DNA of 64,000 nucleotides, from contig NW_004443770.1 in the NCBI RefSeq assembly GCF_000330505.1, positions 404,614-468,613 of the forward strand, written 5' to 3'. Numbering within the stretch: the stretch's first letter is position 1; the number at the start of each line of letters is the position of its first letter. A program made the translations under genes and the position numbers. This document shows positions 49,681 through 59,466 of this stretch, in pieces. This DNA is from Entamoeba invadens IP1 (Eukaryota; Evosea; Mastigamoebida; Endamoebidae). Under the pieces are notes generated by a model. The model was not told the DNA's origin, searched no databases, and saw nothing but the letters and a program-made list of their open reading frames with translations.

Positions 49681-50242
49681 TTGCGCTTTATATTTCAAAG
49701 TATTCTTTTTTTTCAAAAGTCCACAAATTTGCAAAACCGTTCCGTTTTTTTTGAGATTTTTTGTCCATTCATAAACAAATTTTTGGACAACTTTTATGCA
49801 AAAATTTCGGGAATTGAACATTTAATAAATGGAAGTTTGATGCGAGTTAAATCAATTGTTTGTCGTTATTAAAATAATGTCATTATTACTAGAATTTTAT
49901 TGTATAATATAAAAGTGTTATTATCTTATTAATTATTATTAATATAATAAAACTATACCAATGAAAAATAATTATCTTTGAAAAAGTAATAATGAAAAAC
50001 TGTTTAAAAAATTGAAAAAAAAATGAATATAACTTATTGATTGTAATAAAATTTATATTAATTATTAATACTTAAAATAACACCTCAGTTTTCTTGGATG
50101 ATTTTTTTGATGTTTTTTTTAAGGCTGTGTATTTCAATGATTATTATTAACTTCTAAAAAAAAGGAAATCAATTTAATAAACTTGAAATTTCCCGATTTT
50201 TAGACAACTCGAATTTTGTTCAATTATATTTAAAGCGTTAAA
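49681..50242. other. Divergent intergenic region
   Basis: It contains the possible N-terminal extension of the BAR-like gene (to 49821), then A/T spacer and the kinase gene promoter. No other feature is seen. Confidence 0.45.
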
Positions 50243-51426
50243 ATGGAAATTTGCACAATCTCAAACAATCATTCTGTCAACTTTGGAGTTTTGGAAGAAA
50301 GAAGGAAGATAAAAGGCAAGGATATTGCAGATTTTCATTGCAGTACTTTGATGTTTTCTCCTCAGACACTGCGCAATAACCGTCCACAATTGATGAGAAT
50401 GTCAGAGCCCGGAAAAATGAGTAAATTACCGTCTCTCACGGTCTCGGAATTCAATAACAACTTCATCCCAGTTGCAATGGAAATGAACACACCACCAACA
50501 CCAATGCACCACTTTAACACACACAACAAGGCACTTGCAAATTTTCCTGCACCAGGAGAAGATTTTTACGAGAGGTTCTCAGAAAGAATGGTCATCTCTT
50601 TCGGAAGCTTCTGGAAAGTCGAAAAGGTGTTTGACAGACACTCCATGACGTACAAAGCATTGAAAACATCGACACGATCGCCGTTGGTGAGTGTGTACCT
50701 CAAAGAAAAAACAGCCCAACAACTCTTGTACCGAACATCGGCGTTTCTAGCGCTGTACGATGAAATGTATTTTGACAAACAGACCTTTTACGCTGTCATG
50801 CCGTTGTACACTTCCTCTGTGTTGGAAATACTCGCAAGGCGAACTATGGCGAAGGAAGAAATTTTATTTGTTGTGTGGTCTGTCTTGATGGGTCTCAGTA
50901 CAATAAATACTTTTGGGCTTGTTCATGGAGACGTTAAACCAAAAAATATATTAGTTGATGACGGAGGTCGTGTGAAGCTCAGTGATTTCAACTCCGTTCA
51001 AAACATTGGTTCATTTTGCGAAATCGAAGAACTCGGAGACCCAAGGTATTTGGCGCCGGAACTGAAAACCGGAGCAGTAACAGCCTCTTCTGATGTGTAT
51101 AGCCTTGGAATTTCAACATTCGAAATGGCAACACGACACACTTTTCCCACAAATGTTTGTCTCTTCTCTTTTGAAACACAAGACGAATCTTTTACAATAT
51201 GGTGTTTATTAAACTACACGTGTAGCTCGTGTGAAAAACTAATGACAAATAGATGTTCAACTTCGCGCTGGACGATCCGCTTATTATTCGCGCGTTTAAC
51301 GATTGCACCCTCAAAGACCTTTATGTTTCGTTCACAAAGGCCAACCCTCTACTTCGTCAAGTTCCAAGCGAGTTGGTGGGATGCTCGATTTTTTTGCCCG
51401 TCGTTTCATTTCGGTTGTCTCCATAA
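50243..51426 (+). CDS. Wee1/Myt1-like protein kinase (2 exons)
   Basis: Predicted 361-residue protein, join(50243..51154,51253..51426), with a 98-nt intron (GTTTGT...AATAG). Residues 1-110 are low complexity. The kinase domain covers about 112-355. The glycine loop is degraded (ISFGSFWKV). Lys141 (KALK), HGDVKPKN (228-235) and APE (271-273) are kept; DFG is DFN (248-250). HGDVKPKNIL, the GDPRYLAPEL activation segment and the DVYSLGISTFEMA helix resemble Wee1/Myt1, which phosphorylate Cdk1 to hold cells before mitosis. The C-lobe end encoded by exon 2 (MFNFALDDPLIIRAFNDC) is divergent, and no membrane helix as in animal Myt1 is seen. The acceptor choice is the main uncertainty. Confidence 0.68.
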
Positions 51427-51554
51427 TTATACTTTCTGTTTGTTCTTTTCCATTACGACATTCAATTATAATAAAAAAAACAATATTTATAGTAAAATGA
51501 GCAATTTTTAATTTGTTTGTTTCTTAATGGTAAACCGATAATCTGTGAAAACAA

Positions 51555-52595
51555 ATGTCTCGATTGGACAGTTATAGCTTGATGATTGTTTCAAAGTATT
51601 TTACTTCGATCGAGGACTACATCAACGTGGAGTTTGTGTGCAAAAAGTTCCAAAACAACACAGAGAAGTTCCATTTTAACCCGATTTCGATCTCGACGAA
51701 GACACGGAAGTTCTTCCCCCACCTCGAGACACAGCACCTCTACTCCAACAACGACTTCAAAATTTCTTCAAAGCGGATTATCAAGTTTGTTTTGTGGAAC
51801 ATCGTCGATTACAAGACTTTTCTCAAAGAAAATGGCCAAGGCAATGTCTGTCGCAATGTGATGTATACCAAAAACGACCGAGAGAGGTTCGGCGTTGACG
51901 TCCCAACGGGTGTGAACCAGCTTGGGTGTAACTGTTTTCGTGCGAGCCGAATCCCCTCGTTAAGTCTTCCAAAGACAGTAACGGCCATTGGAGATTTCTG
52001 TTTTAACGGATGCAAACGCCTTTCAAAGGTCTCATTTCCTCCTGTAATTCGAGTGATAGGGGATTCGGCGTTTCAAGACGACATCATGCTTGAGAGCATT
52101 GAACTTCCACACAATGTGAAAACACTAGGGAAGTGGTGTTTTGCGGGGTGTACCTCATTAAGTAGTTTTGTTGTCGAATCACCGAGTTTGTCTGAGATCA
52201 ACGAAGCCACTTTTGCGTTCTGTGCAAAACTCAGGCATGTTGTCTTGAGTGATCAAATTACACGAATAGGCAGAAAGGCATTTTCAAGTTGTGTTGCATT
52301 AAAGGAACTGACCCTTCCGACATCTTTGATTGAAATTGGCGAAAATGCGTTTGAGTACTGTGGAATCGTTGACTTACACTTCCCTGCCAACTTGAAGAGG
52401 GTGAAAGCCTCTGCGTTTCTTTCGTGTGAATTTCTTGAAGAGGTGACCGTCAACGCGAAGATCGAAAACGTCGATTTGCTGTGCTTTGGATTTTGCATGA
52501 ATTTGAAGACGTTGAAGGTGCCAAAAGCCGCGAAAAGGTTTGTGGACATTTTTATTCAAGGACTCAACAGTGTCAAGGCGGTTGAGATGGAGTGA
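51555..52595 (+). CDS. BspA-type leucine-rich repeat protein with F-box-like N-terminus
   Basis: A 346-residue single-exon protein. The N-terminus (LDSYSLMIVSKYFTSIEDYI, then FVCKKF) is the F-box-like start typical of Entamoeba BspA-like proteins. Residues about 115-340 hold consecutive LRR_5-type repeats with the pattern LxxIxLPxxVxxIGxxCFxxCxxL, for example SLPKTVTAIGDFCFNGCKRL and TLPTSLIEIGENAFEYCGI. No signal peptide or membrane helix is present. Family members form one of the largest gene families of Entamoeba; E. histolytica BspA-like protein has been found at the surface although it lacks a signal peptide, while the F-box-like start would fit a ubiquitin-ligase adaptor. Confidence 0.88.
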   Translation: MSRLDSYSLMIVSKYFTSIEDYINVEFVCKKFQNNTEKFHFNPISISTKTRKFFPHLETQHLYSNNDFKISSKRIIKFVLWNIVDYKTFLKENGQGNVCRNVMYTKNDRERFGVDVPTGVNQLGCNCFRASRIPSLSLPKTVTAIGDFCFNGCKRLSKVSFPPVIRVIGDSAFQDDIMLESIELPHNVKTLGKWCFAGCTSLSSFVVESPSLSEINEATFAFCAKLRHVVLSDQITRIGRKAFSSCVALKELTLPTSLIEIGENAFEYCGIVDLHFPANLKRVKASAFLSCEFLEEVTVNAKIENVDLLCFGFCMNLKTLKVPKAAKRFVDIFIQGLNSVKAVEME

Positions 52596-52682
52596 ATTCT
52601 ATTTTGTATGTGTACATTTCCTATTTATCTGAACGTATGAGCTCTCAGACAATTGTTATAGTAATAACATCTACATACCCAA

Positions 52683-53486
52683 TCAATAAAAGATGAAAGC
52701 GATTAACCTAATGAAGAATGGCATGAGTATAAACGCTATAATGATATATTTCTGGAGTTCCCTTTGTTGTCGTTGTTCTGGAGTTAATTCTTGTTGTTGG
52801 GGTGTGTTATTATTATTTCCGTATGACATGAAGAATCCCGGCATCCCAAATCCAAATGAAAAGGAAGCTACAGAAGCGCCATTAAAAGGAAGACCAAAGA
52901 AGGGGAAGTTTGGTTGTTGTGGAGGAGGAGTGTAATGGCCTTGTGGACGTGGGAGAGTGCGTGGGTCGACATTTGATGACGAATTGTATATTGGGATGAC
53001 AGTGTCTTCTGTCACACGGGATTTGCATATCGGACAAGTCTGCTGTCGGTCTAACCATTCACGTAAACACTCCCAACAAAACATATGACCACATTGTGTC
53101 ACCACCGCGTTTTGAGCTGTGTCCATACATATCATACACTCAAAGGAATGATCATTTTTTTCATCACCTTTTGATTCGGTTGGAGTGTCTTTTGAATCCT
53201 TTTGAGGCTCTTCTTTCTCTTCTTTCTCTTCTTTCTCTTCTTTCTCTTCTTTCTCTTCTTTTTCTTCCTTTTCAATTTTCTCTGTTTTCTCGACCTTTTC
53301 ATTTTGAGATTTGTTGTTGTCGTTTTTAAAACTCTCGGGGCTATGAGAATGAGGCGACACTTCATCACTAGTAAGTCCAGTATCCTCTGGACTTTGATCT
53401 GTTTGAGTGATCGCATTTGCGTTTGCACTTCGTTGTCGTAGTTGTTCGATCATACTGTTTTTATTCTCCTCACTCGGAACACTCAT
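52683..53486 (-). CDS. RNF5/RNF185-like ER-membrane RING E3 ubiquitin ligase
   Basis: A 267-residue single-exon protein. Residues 60-95 are a Lys-Glu-Glu repeat encoded by a 9-nt tandem repeat (53211-53275). The C3HC4 RING is complete: C117-x2-C120, C132-x-H134-x2-C137-x2-C140, C151-x2-C154, with WLDRQQTCPICKS as in RNF5/RMA1. After the RING come VIPIYN, RPQGHYTPPP and a Phe/Gly-rich segment with SFSFGFGMPGFF, again like RNF5/RNF185. A C-terminal hydrophobic hairpin (IIIAFILMPFFIRLIAFIF) anchors it to the ER. RNF5 family ligases ubiquitinate misfolded ER membrane proteins, complementing the SEL1L/Hrd3-like protein encoded at 34550-36536. Confidence 0.9.
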   Translation of the reverse strand: MSVPSEENKNSMIEQLRQRSANANAITQTDQSPEDTGLTSDEVSPHSHSPESFKNDNNKSQNEKVEKTEKIEKEEKEEKEEKEEKEEKEEKEEPQKDSKDTPTESKGDEKNDHSFECMICMDTAQNAVVTQCGHMFCWECLREWLDRQQTCPICKSRVTEDTVIPIYNSSSNVDPRTLPRPQGHYTPPPQQPNFPFFGLPFNGASVASFSFGFGMPGFFMSYGNNNNTPQQQELTPEQRQQRELQKYIIIAFILMPFFIRLIAFIFY

Positions 53487-53931
53487 TACATTTTCCAGTT
53501 TCTCGTCACATAAATCACTTCAACTAGACTTGAAAATGTATTAGAAATTCTTAATAAAGTCGACCAGAAAATAACTCACCTTCTATTAATAAATGCTTTC
53601 TATTAATATTTTTTTAATATATTTTTTGTTTAACTAAAAGTTGTGGTTATTTTATTAGAATATTAATAATATATTTCATTGAAGTACATATAAAAAATAC
53701 TATTAACTAACTAGTTCTTTTTATTATTAATAATAACTTTTAGTTTATATAAACTAATTCTTATGAATAGGTTTTATTACTAAAAAGATACCACAAAGTA
53801 TTATTCAAATAACCATCCACAACTCAACAAGTCTCTTGAATAAAAATTTATTATAATTTTATTAATAAAAAAATCTTTAATTATTAGTATTAGTTTAATT
53901 AACTCAAACCATTTCAACAATCATTCAAAAG
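53487..53931. other. Intergenic, AT-rich
   Basis: It holds the RNF5-like promoter and A/T spacer toward the NIP7 3' end. A 19-nt word ATAAAGTCGACCAGAAAAT at 53554-53572 recurs exactly at 63696-63714. Confidence 0.5.
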
Positions 53932-54578
53932 TTAGTTCTGGACCATAAGAGTATCTTCTTCTCTAAGGTATTCTCCAATATCGCCCTGATTAAAGCAAAC
54001 CATTGAAGTGAGGCCGATTCTTGCGAACTCGATTCCTGAAATAGCAGTTGTTCCGAAGCCAATAGGAATTTCGTTTTCATTAAACATGACACACCCGACA
54101 TTCTTGGCCATCCCCTCAGTAATTTTGGAGACACCACTTTTGACCAAGTGATTGCCGTACATGAATGACATCTCAGCCTCTGGCTTTACCCAGACCTTGT
54201 TTGGACAATACTCAGCAAGATATTTGAGAGCAGTGATATGTAATCTGAATTGTCCACTTTTTGTGAACTTTCCAAAACATGTCCCAAGAGAAATGATACT
54301 GTCACGAGCAAAAGGACTTGCTTTGTTAGCGACGTCTAAGCGGACATAGTACACACGGTCTTTCTGAAGACGGAAACAATACTCGTCCTCTTTGTTGCTG
54401 ATTAACTGTTTAATGTTTCTCCCGATGCTTTAGGGTTATTCGCTTTGTTTATTTTAAAAGTTTTAAAAACAATTAAATATGTCAATTTGATGCACATTAA
54501 ATGATATTACTAAACCACAAACTACTTCGCCAACTTCTCAAAAAACGTCTTTGTCTCCTCGTCAGTCAATGGGCGCAT
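53932..54578 (-). CDS. NIP7: 60S ribosome biogenesis factor NIP7 (2 exons)
   Basis: Predicted 183-residue protein, complement(join(53932..54427,54523..54578)). The 95-nt intron (GTTTGT...CTAAAG) splits Tyr19. Exon 1 gives MRPLTDEETKTFFEKLAK, nearly the same as the human NIP7 start MRPLTEEETRVMFEKIAK. Exon 2 continues YIGRNIKQLI and ends with ADIGEYVR-like GDIGEYLREEDTL. The C-terminal PUA-like domain has SLGTCFGKFTKSGQFRLHIT, LAEYCPNKVWVKPEAEMSF and MYGNHLVKSGV, diagnostic for NIP7. Length equals the family (180). NIP7 binds pre-rRNA in pre-60S particles in the nucleolus and is needed for 27S/30S processing. AAAACCCTA lies 28 nt upstream of the ATG. Confidence 0.95.
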
Positions 54579-54605
54579 TTGATTACATTTTCAGATTCAT
54601 TTGAG

Positions 54606-54614
54606 TAGGGTTTT
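54606..54614 (-). promoter_or_regulatory. AAAACCCTA motif upstream of NIP7
   Basis: On the minus strand AAAACCCTA sits 28 nt before the NIP7 ATG, in sense orientation, the same motif as upstream of eIF4G and eIF4E. A further AACCCTAAAG forms the 3' end of the NIP7 intron. Confidence 0.4.
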
Positions 54615-54742
54615 GAGTCCTTTTATTGTTCCAATATTGTTATTCTGAGAAGACTTTAACACATTAAAATGCACTTTTGAAACTTTTTAAAAATTTTTTA
54701 AAAACTTTTTAAAAGGGGTTTACTCTATAAATAGAAATTTAA

Positions 54743-57700
54743 TTAGTCGTATTGTATCAGTGGACCACCAAGCGAAGATAGTTCAAGCTCGTTATATTCC
54801 TTTAGCATTTCTCTTCCCTTCCTTCTTCTATGTCTTACAATGAACACAATCGTTCCGAGTATGAGCGCAACAAAGGCTATAACTCCGACGACTACAGGAA
54901 CAACTATTATGATAATTTGCTGGGTGTTGGAGTCTTCAGGGTACTCCTTTCTGATTTTGTTCTTTGGGAGTCGATAAATTGGTAATATCCCATCGTCCGG
55001 TGTCAGTGTTTCATATACACTTTCAGGCACTTTACAGAGGATGTATGGATTTGAGAAATCAAACACTAATTTGTTCTCATCAGAGGAGGTGTGGACACAC
55101 TCTAAATATAACGGCTCGATCCACAATTTTATTTGGCCATTCTCGGTCGTGTTTCTTATTCTTAGAAAGTCGTTAATAGGGTACGTACTCGCCTCTGTAA
55201 AGTCCACCGTCGAAAACTCACTGATTCCGATATAAATGGTTGTGTGATTTTCGGCAACTATTTTGTTGAATTTGACAGCGTCTCCCACTATATACCCAAT
55301 CGTGAAATTTTCATCTCTTCCACCAATTGAGTCGTTATATTTAACGGGCATCAAAAACCCTAAATTTTCTTTAGCGACGTCTGTGGCTTCACTCCAATAA
55401 TTGAGAAGTGGGAATTGATATCCATTCACTTGCACATTGCCATCAATAGACCCAAATATCACAGTGGACCCGCATGCATAACATCTGTCGTATTCAGTCA
55501 TTTTTAAGTCTTCTTTCTCATCCGCCGGTTCTATTTGGACTTTTTCATATTGCTCGGATTTGTCTCGGTTCAGTGTCTGTACAGTCAGCGGGAACTGTGC
55601 TCCGGTATAATCCGAGAACTTTTCGTCTTCGATGAAAATGCAGTCGGTGATGAACGCCGAAATTTCTCGATTGAAATATTTGAAGAGGACTGGCGCACGC
55701 TGTTTGAGTTCACCCAAGAAATACTGCATGTAAAATACTTTATTAATATCTTCATAGTTACTCACCAAGTTTCGCTCTTCAAAAGTCGCGTTGGTCGACG
55801 CAGTCGCGCGCTTTAAACGATACATCTCAGCTTTGGGCAACACTCTTTCGTGGAACTCAAAGACGTTAGTTAACATACTTGCTTCATCGCAATGTTTAAA
55901 TTCGGGAGACAAGTAGTCTGCACATCCAACGACTTGACTCAGACACTCATATTCATCGTCAATGCTCGAGTTGATAAGATTCAAATCAATTCCCTTTATG
56001 TTGGCACACTCTTCTGAAGTTAAGTCGATGACCTTTACAAATCGTTTGAATGAATCACCTATTTCAATGGAATTGTTTGGTAGATTGACATTGTCACCAA
56101 TCCCACAGCCTTGACTTTGTATTGCACAAGAAGTAGTTAATTGAGGACACTTTGCTATGGCTTCTTCTTTAGTCTTGAATACCCAGCGGTCATTATTAAT
56201 ATCACAGACGTATCCTTCACAATTGGTATTGTCCTCCTTTGAATTGAAAATTCGACCATCATATGAATAACAATTATTTGGATGCGCAGAGTCATACGGA
56301 TACTCTTTTTTGGTTGGAGCTTGAAACATTGGAACGACGCCCTCTTGGAGCTCAGAGACTTCAAATCGATCCAACTCTCCATTATCAATATTTATTTTCG
56401 ACACACATAAGTCGATAAATAAGTCAATTTGGTTATCAGTTGGCGTGTAACATCCAGTAGAGTCTGCTTCAAATCCACTGACTTTATGCATGTCAATAGG
56501 ACAACCACCAGAGTTATTAATATACTCAGTTGGGTCGTTAAAGATGTTTCTACACACAAACCTCTTCACTTGATTTTGGTTGACGTGATTCCACAAAATA
56601 GTTGGGAGAGACCAGAAGTGAAAGTCGTGTAAATACTGTGTAAAGTCTCCCATTGCATACGATCGTTCATTCAACTCTATTTTTCTTTTGTTTGTTAAAT
56701 TGACATCTTTGTTTTTCAAGAAGTCGAACATACAGACAGGCTCTATTCCCATATACGTCGACTTTCTATCTCTAAATGTGTTACACTTGCCTTCTGCCTC
56801 TCTATTACAACACGGATCACTTTTGAACTTGTCGGAGTCTTCGATGTATTTATCACAATACTTCCACTCAGTCGACACTTTCGAAGTCTCACTGAAGAAG
56901 ACGTAGTCGATCAATGGGAAACAGAAGTACCCTTGAAGGGAAAAGGTTATGAGCATTGAAACATCAATACCTTCCGTCCACATAGTCGTAGACAACACCT
57001 CACTCCACTCCTCCATCGTCTCTTCATAATTTTGGTTGAACCCATTATCAAAGAAAGAGGTGCACAATTTCAATTCAAAGTCAATGAAAACATTACCAAC
57101 TATTGAATAAGTGTTACTGTCTTTGTTCTCTCCACCAGTCTTTTTGTGAATTTTTTTAAATTAGAATTAGCAACAAAACAGCCATGTTTATCAAAAGGTG
57201 ATATTCTAAGAAAGCAACTATATTTATAATAATTTTAATTATGAATTATAGTAAAAAGAATTTTGGTTATTTATAAATGTTATTAGTAAATATATTAATA
57301 ATTAATAACAAACTATGTGAAAAGCAGTTAAGGTCTTCCCAAAAGTGGGCTTTGACATCGCCGTACTAGACACTGGATATGACAAGAAAGCAACAAATGC
57401 GTTTGTGGTATCTGATTTGGGTTCAACCAAGAACGACAATGTTTTGGTGAAATTCGTGAGTGGGAAGAATGAGGTTTTCCAATCAATTTCTTTGAGTCTT
57501 TGACCCGTTTCCTGACTCAGTGTTGTATACGTGAGTTCTTTTGTAGTTGTAATTCCGTCGGAGTCTTTTAAAGTCAAAATCAATTTAGGAGCATTTGTGT
57601 TGTTTTCGTCTTTCAGTTATTTAAATGAATTCATTCGAAATAATAAAAGACGAAACAAACACTTGGTCTTGTAAGCAAGAGTCGAAGTTACCACAAGCAT

Positions 57701-57928
57701 TTCCAAATTAGGAAACATTGACAAAGAAGTTGTGAAGGAGTTTCCTCTCACAAAAGGTCTTGTAATGTCTTCTGTTACCATGTCTCTCAAATTTTGTTCT
57801 TGTTCACGTGCAAAATTGATTGCTCTCTTAACTCTTAAATGAGAAGATAATTTGGTGTTGTCAATCCAAGGGTCTATCTCAGACAAGCAGAGTGTAAAGA
57901 AAGTACAAAGTACTAAGAACAAAGACAT
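54743..57928 (-). CDS. Large type I membrane protein, cysteine-containing ectodomain (3 exons)
   Basis: Predicted 986-residue protein, complement(join(54743..57139,57314..57609,57661..57928)). Introns of 51 and 174 nt begin GTTTGT and end GAAAG and AAAAAG; joins keep frame. Residues 1-16 are a signal peptide (MSLFLVLCTFFTLCLS). The ectodomain of about 910 residues has many N-glycosylation sequons and spaced cysteines, including a SDPCCNREAEGKC cluster and CSYDGR-like pairs. A single transmembrane helix (IIIIVVPVVVGVIAFVALIL) lies near the C-terminus, followed by a basic stop-transfer RHRRRKGR and a 25-residue tail with KEYNELELSSL, which holds a Tyr-based and acidic-Leu sorting-like sequence. 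I do not recognise the family. A plasma-membrane or phagosomal receptor role is inferred from topology only. Confidence 0.75.
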
Positions 57929-59466
57929 TCAATTGATTTGAAAGATTGGAGAATCGGTTTGCTTTGAGATATTCGATAGTTTGTGTATACAAATACTATA
58001 AATAAAACACAATGCAATTTGAACCATTAAAAACACAGAATTTTTATGATACCATTTTGTATAAGATTTGTTCTAATTAATTTGTATTTCATTTGATGAA
58101 GAAAATGTCTTTCAAGTTGAACGATTCGATATTTTTATTGTAAAAAAACTAATTCTTAAAAGTTGTTTTTATTTTTACTTATAATTATTTGTACTTTTCT
58201 TAATATCTGTTAATATCTTTTTTAATAATAGAACGCACTTTCAGTTAGTTGATATTTTGTTTAAAAACTGTTATTTAAGTTTCTTGAACCTTTTATTGTT
58301 GTGGATTTTCATTTGAAAAGAAGACACAAGAAAACTAAACACATTATTGTATATTTAATAAGTTAAAAATAGTTTTATTATATTATATAGTTCAATTAAC
58401 AACATTTTTATGAGCTATATGTTTGTCCAAAAAATCAATTATAAAATATAATTAATTTAATTATTAATAATAAATATAATATACAAGTTGAACATCCAAA
58501 GTTCGTTTGATCAAGAACATAATCATAACTCAAAAATAATCAGAAATCATTTATTTTATAATTAAAACTTTTTGAATTTTGTTTTAGTTATTATTAATAT
58601 TTTTATTAATTATTAAAACTATTATATCCTTATTTTTTTAAAGGGTGAATTTTAATTACAAAAAATTTCTAAAAACTGAGAAAATTTTTTATTTATAAAT
58701 CCAATTTTTATATTTTAAAAAGATTTATATTTTTGTAAAAACGGCTTTATTTTTGTTTAAAAATGAAGGTTCAATACAGATGGAGAAAAAAATTAGTTAC
58801 AAAACATTTTACAAAACGTTTTTTTTTTCTTTTTGTTATTTCCATTTTTTCGAACCCCAAATAAACAAAATAATGACCATATAAAATAAGGGGTTTTAAA
58901 ATTATTGGGTGACCACGAATTTTTATCAATATGTTTTGTTTGTTTTTCATTTAAATCTCGAAATTTTAAAAATGATAACAAACATAATATGTTTTTATTA
59001 CAATTTATTACAGGTTGTGCTTATTTTAAGCAATTTCAAGCCTTTCTTAGTCAACTTCTTTACTGAAGTTGACAATTTAAACACTTTAAATTGCAAGTGT
59101 TTAACCTTTACACTGGAAAAAAACAACTTAATTATCTTATTCAGACAAAGCGTTTGGGGTGTTTTGCCTACAATTGTTTAACTATTTGCCTTATATTACC
59201 AAACTTGACATTTTCTTCAATGGAGCATTGTTGAAAACGATTTTATGTGCCCAAATATAATATCATCATCCATTTCTTTTCTTTGAGTTGTGAAGAATTA
59301 CTTTTTGGGCAAAAAGACTATAATCGTATTCCCACATTAAGTTATACAAAAGGGGTTTTACCATGTGTTATTTGTTTAACTAGTTAACAAAAATACAGAT
59401 TTTGATGTTTTTTCAAAGAATTGGGTTTATAAAAAACAATGAATTATTTATATCTGAACACAAATT
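57929..59466. other. AT-rich region without a convincing gene
   Basis: About 1.5 kb with only short A/T-biased frames. Two hairpins stand side by side near 59047-59105: GTCAACTTC / GAAGTTGAC and AAACACTT / AAGTGTTT. TTTGGGGTGTTTTG near 59151 recurs near 62974 inside the 62573-63627 element, hinting at decayed repeat copies. Confidence 0.4.

Noticed and set aside
58909..59181. 90-residue hydrophobic frame in the gene-free region
   Set aside because: Composition matches A/T-rich spacer, and it overlaps hairpins; no promoter or family match.
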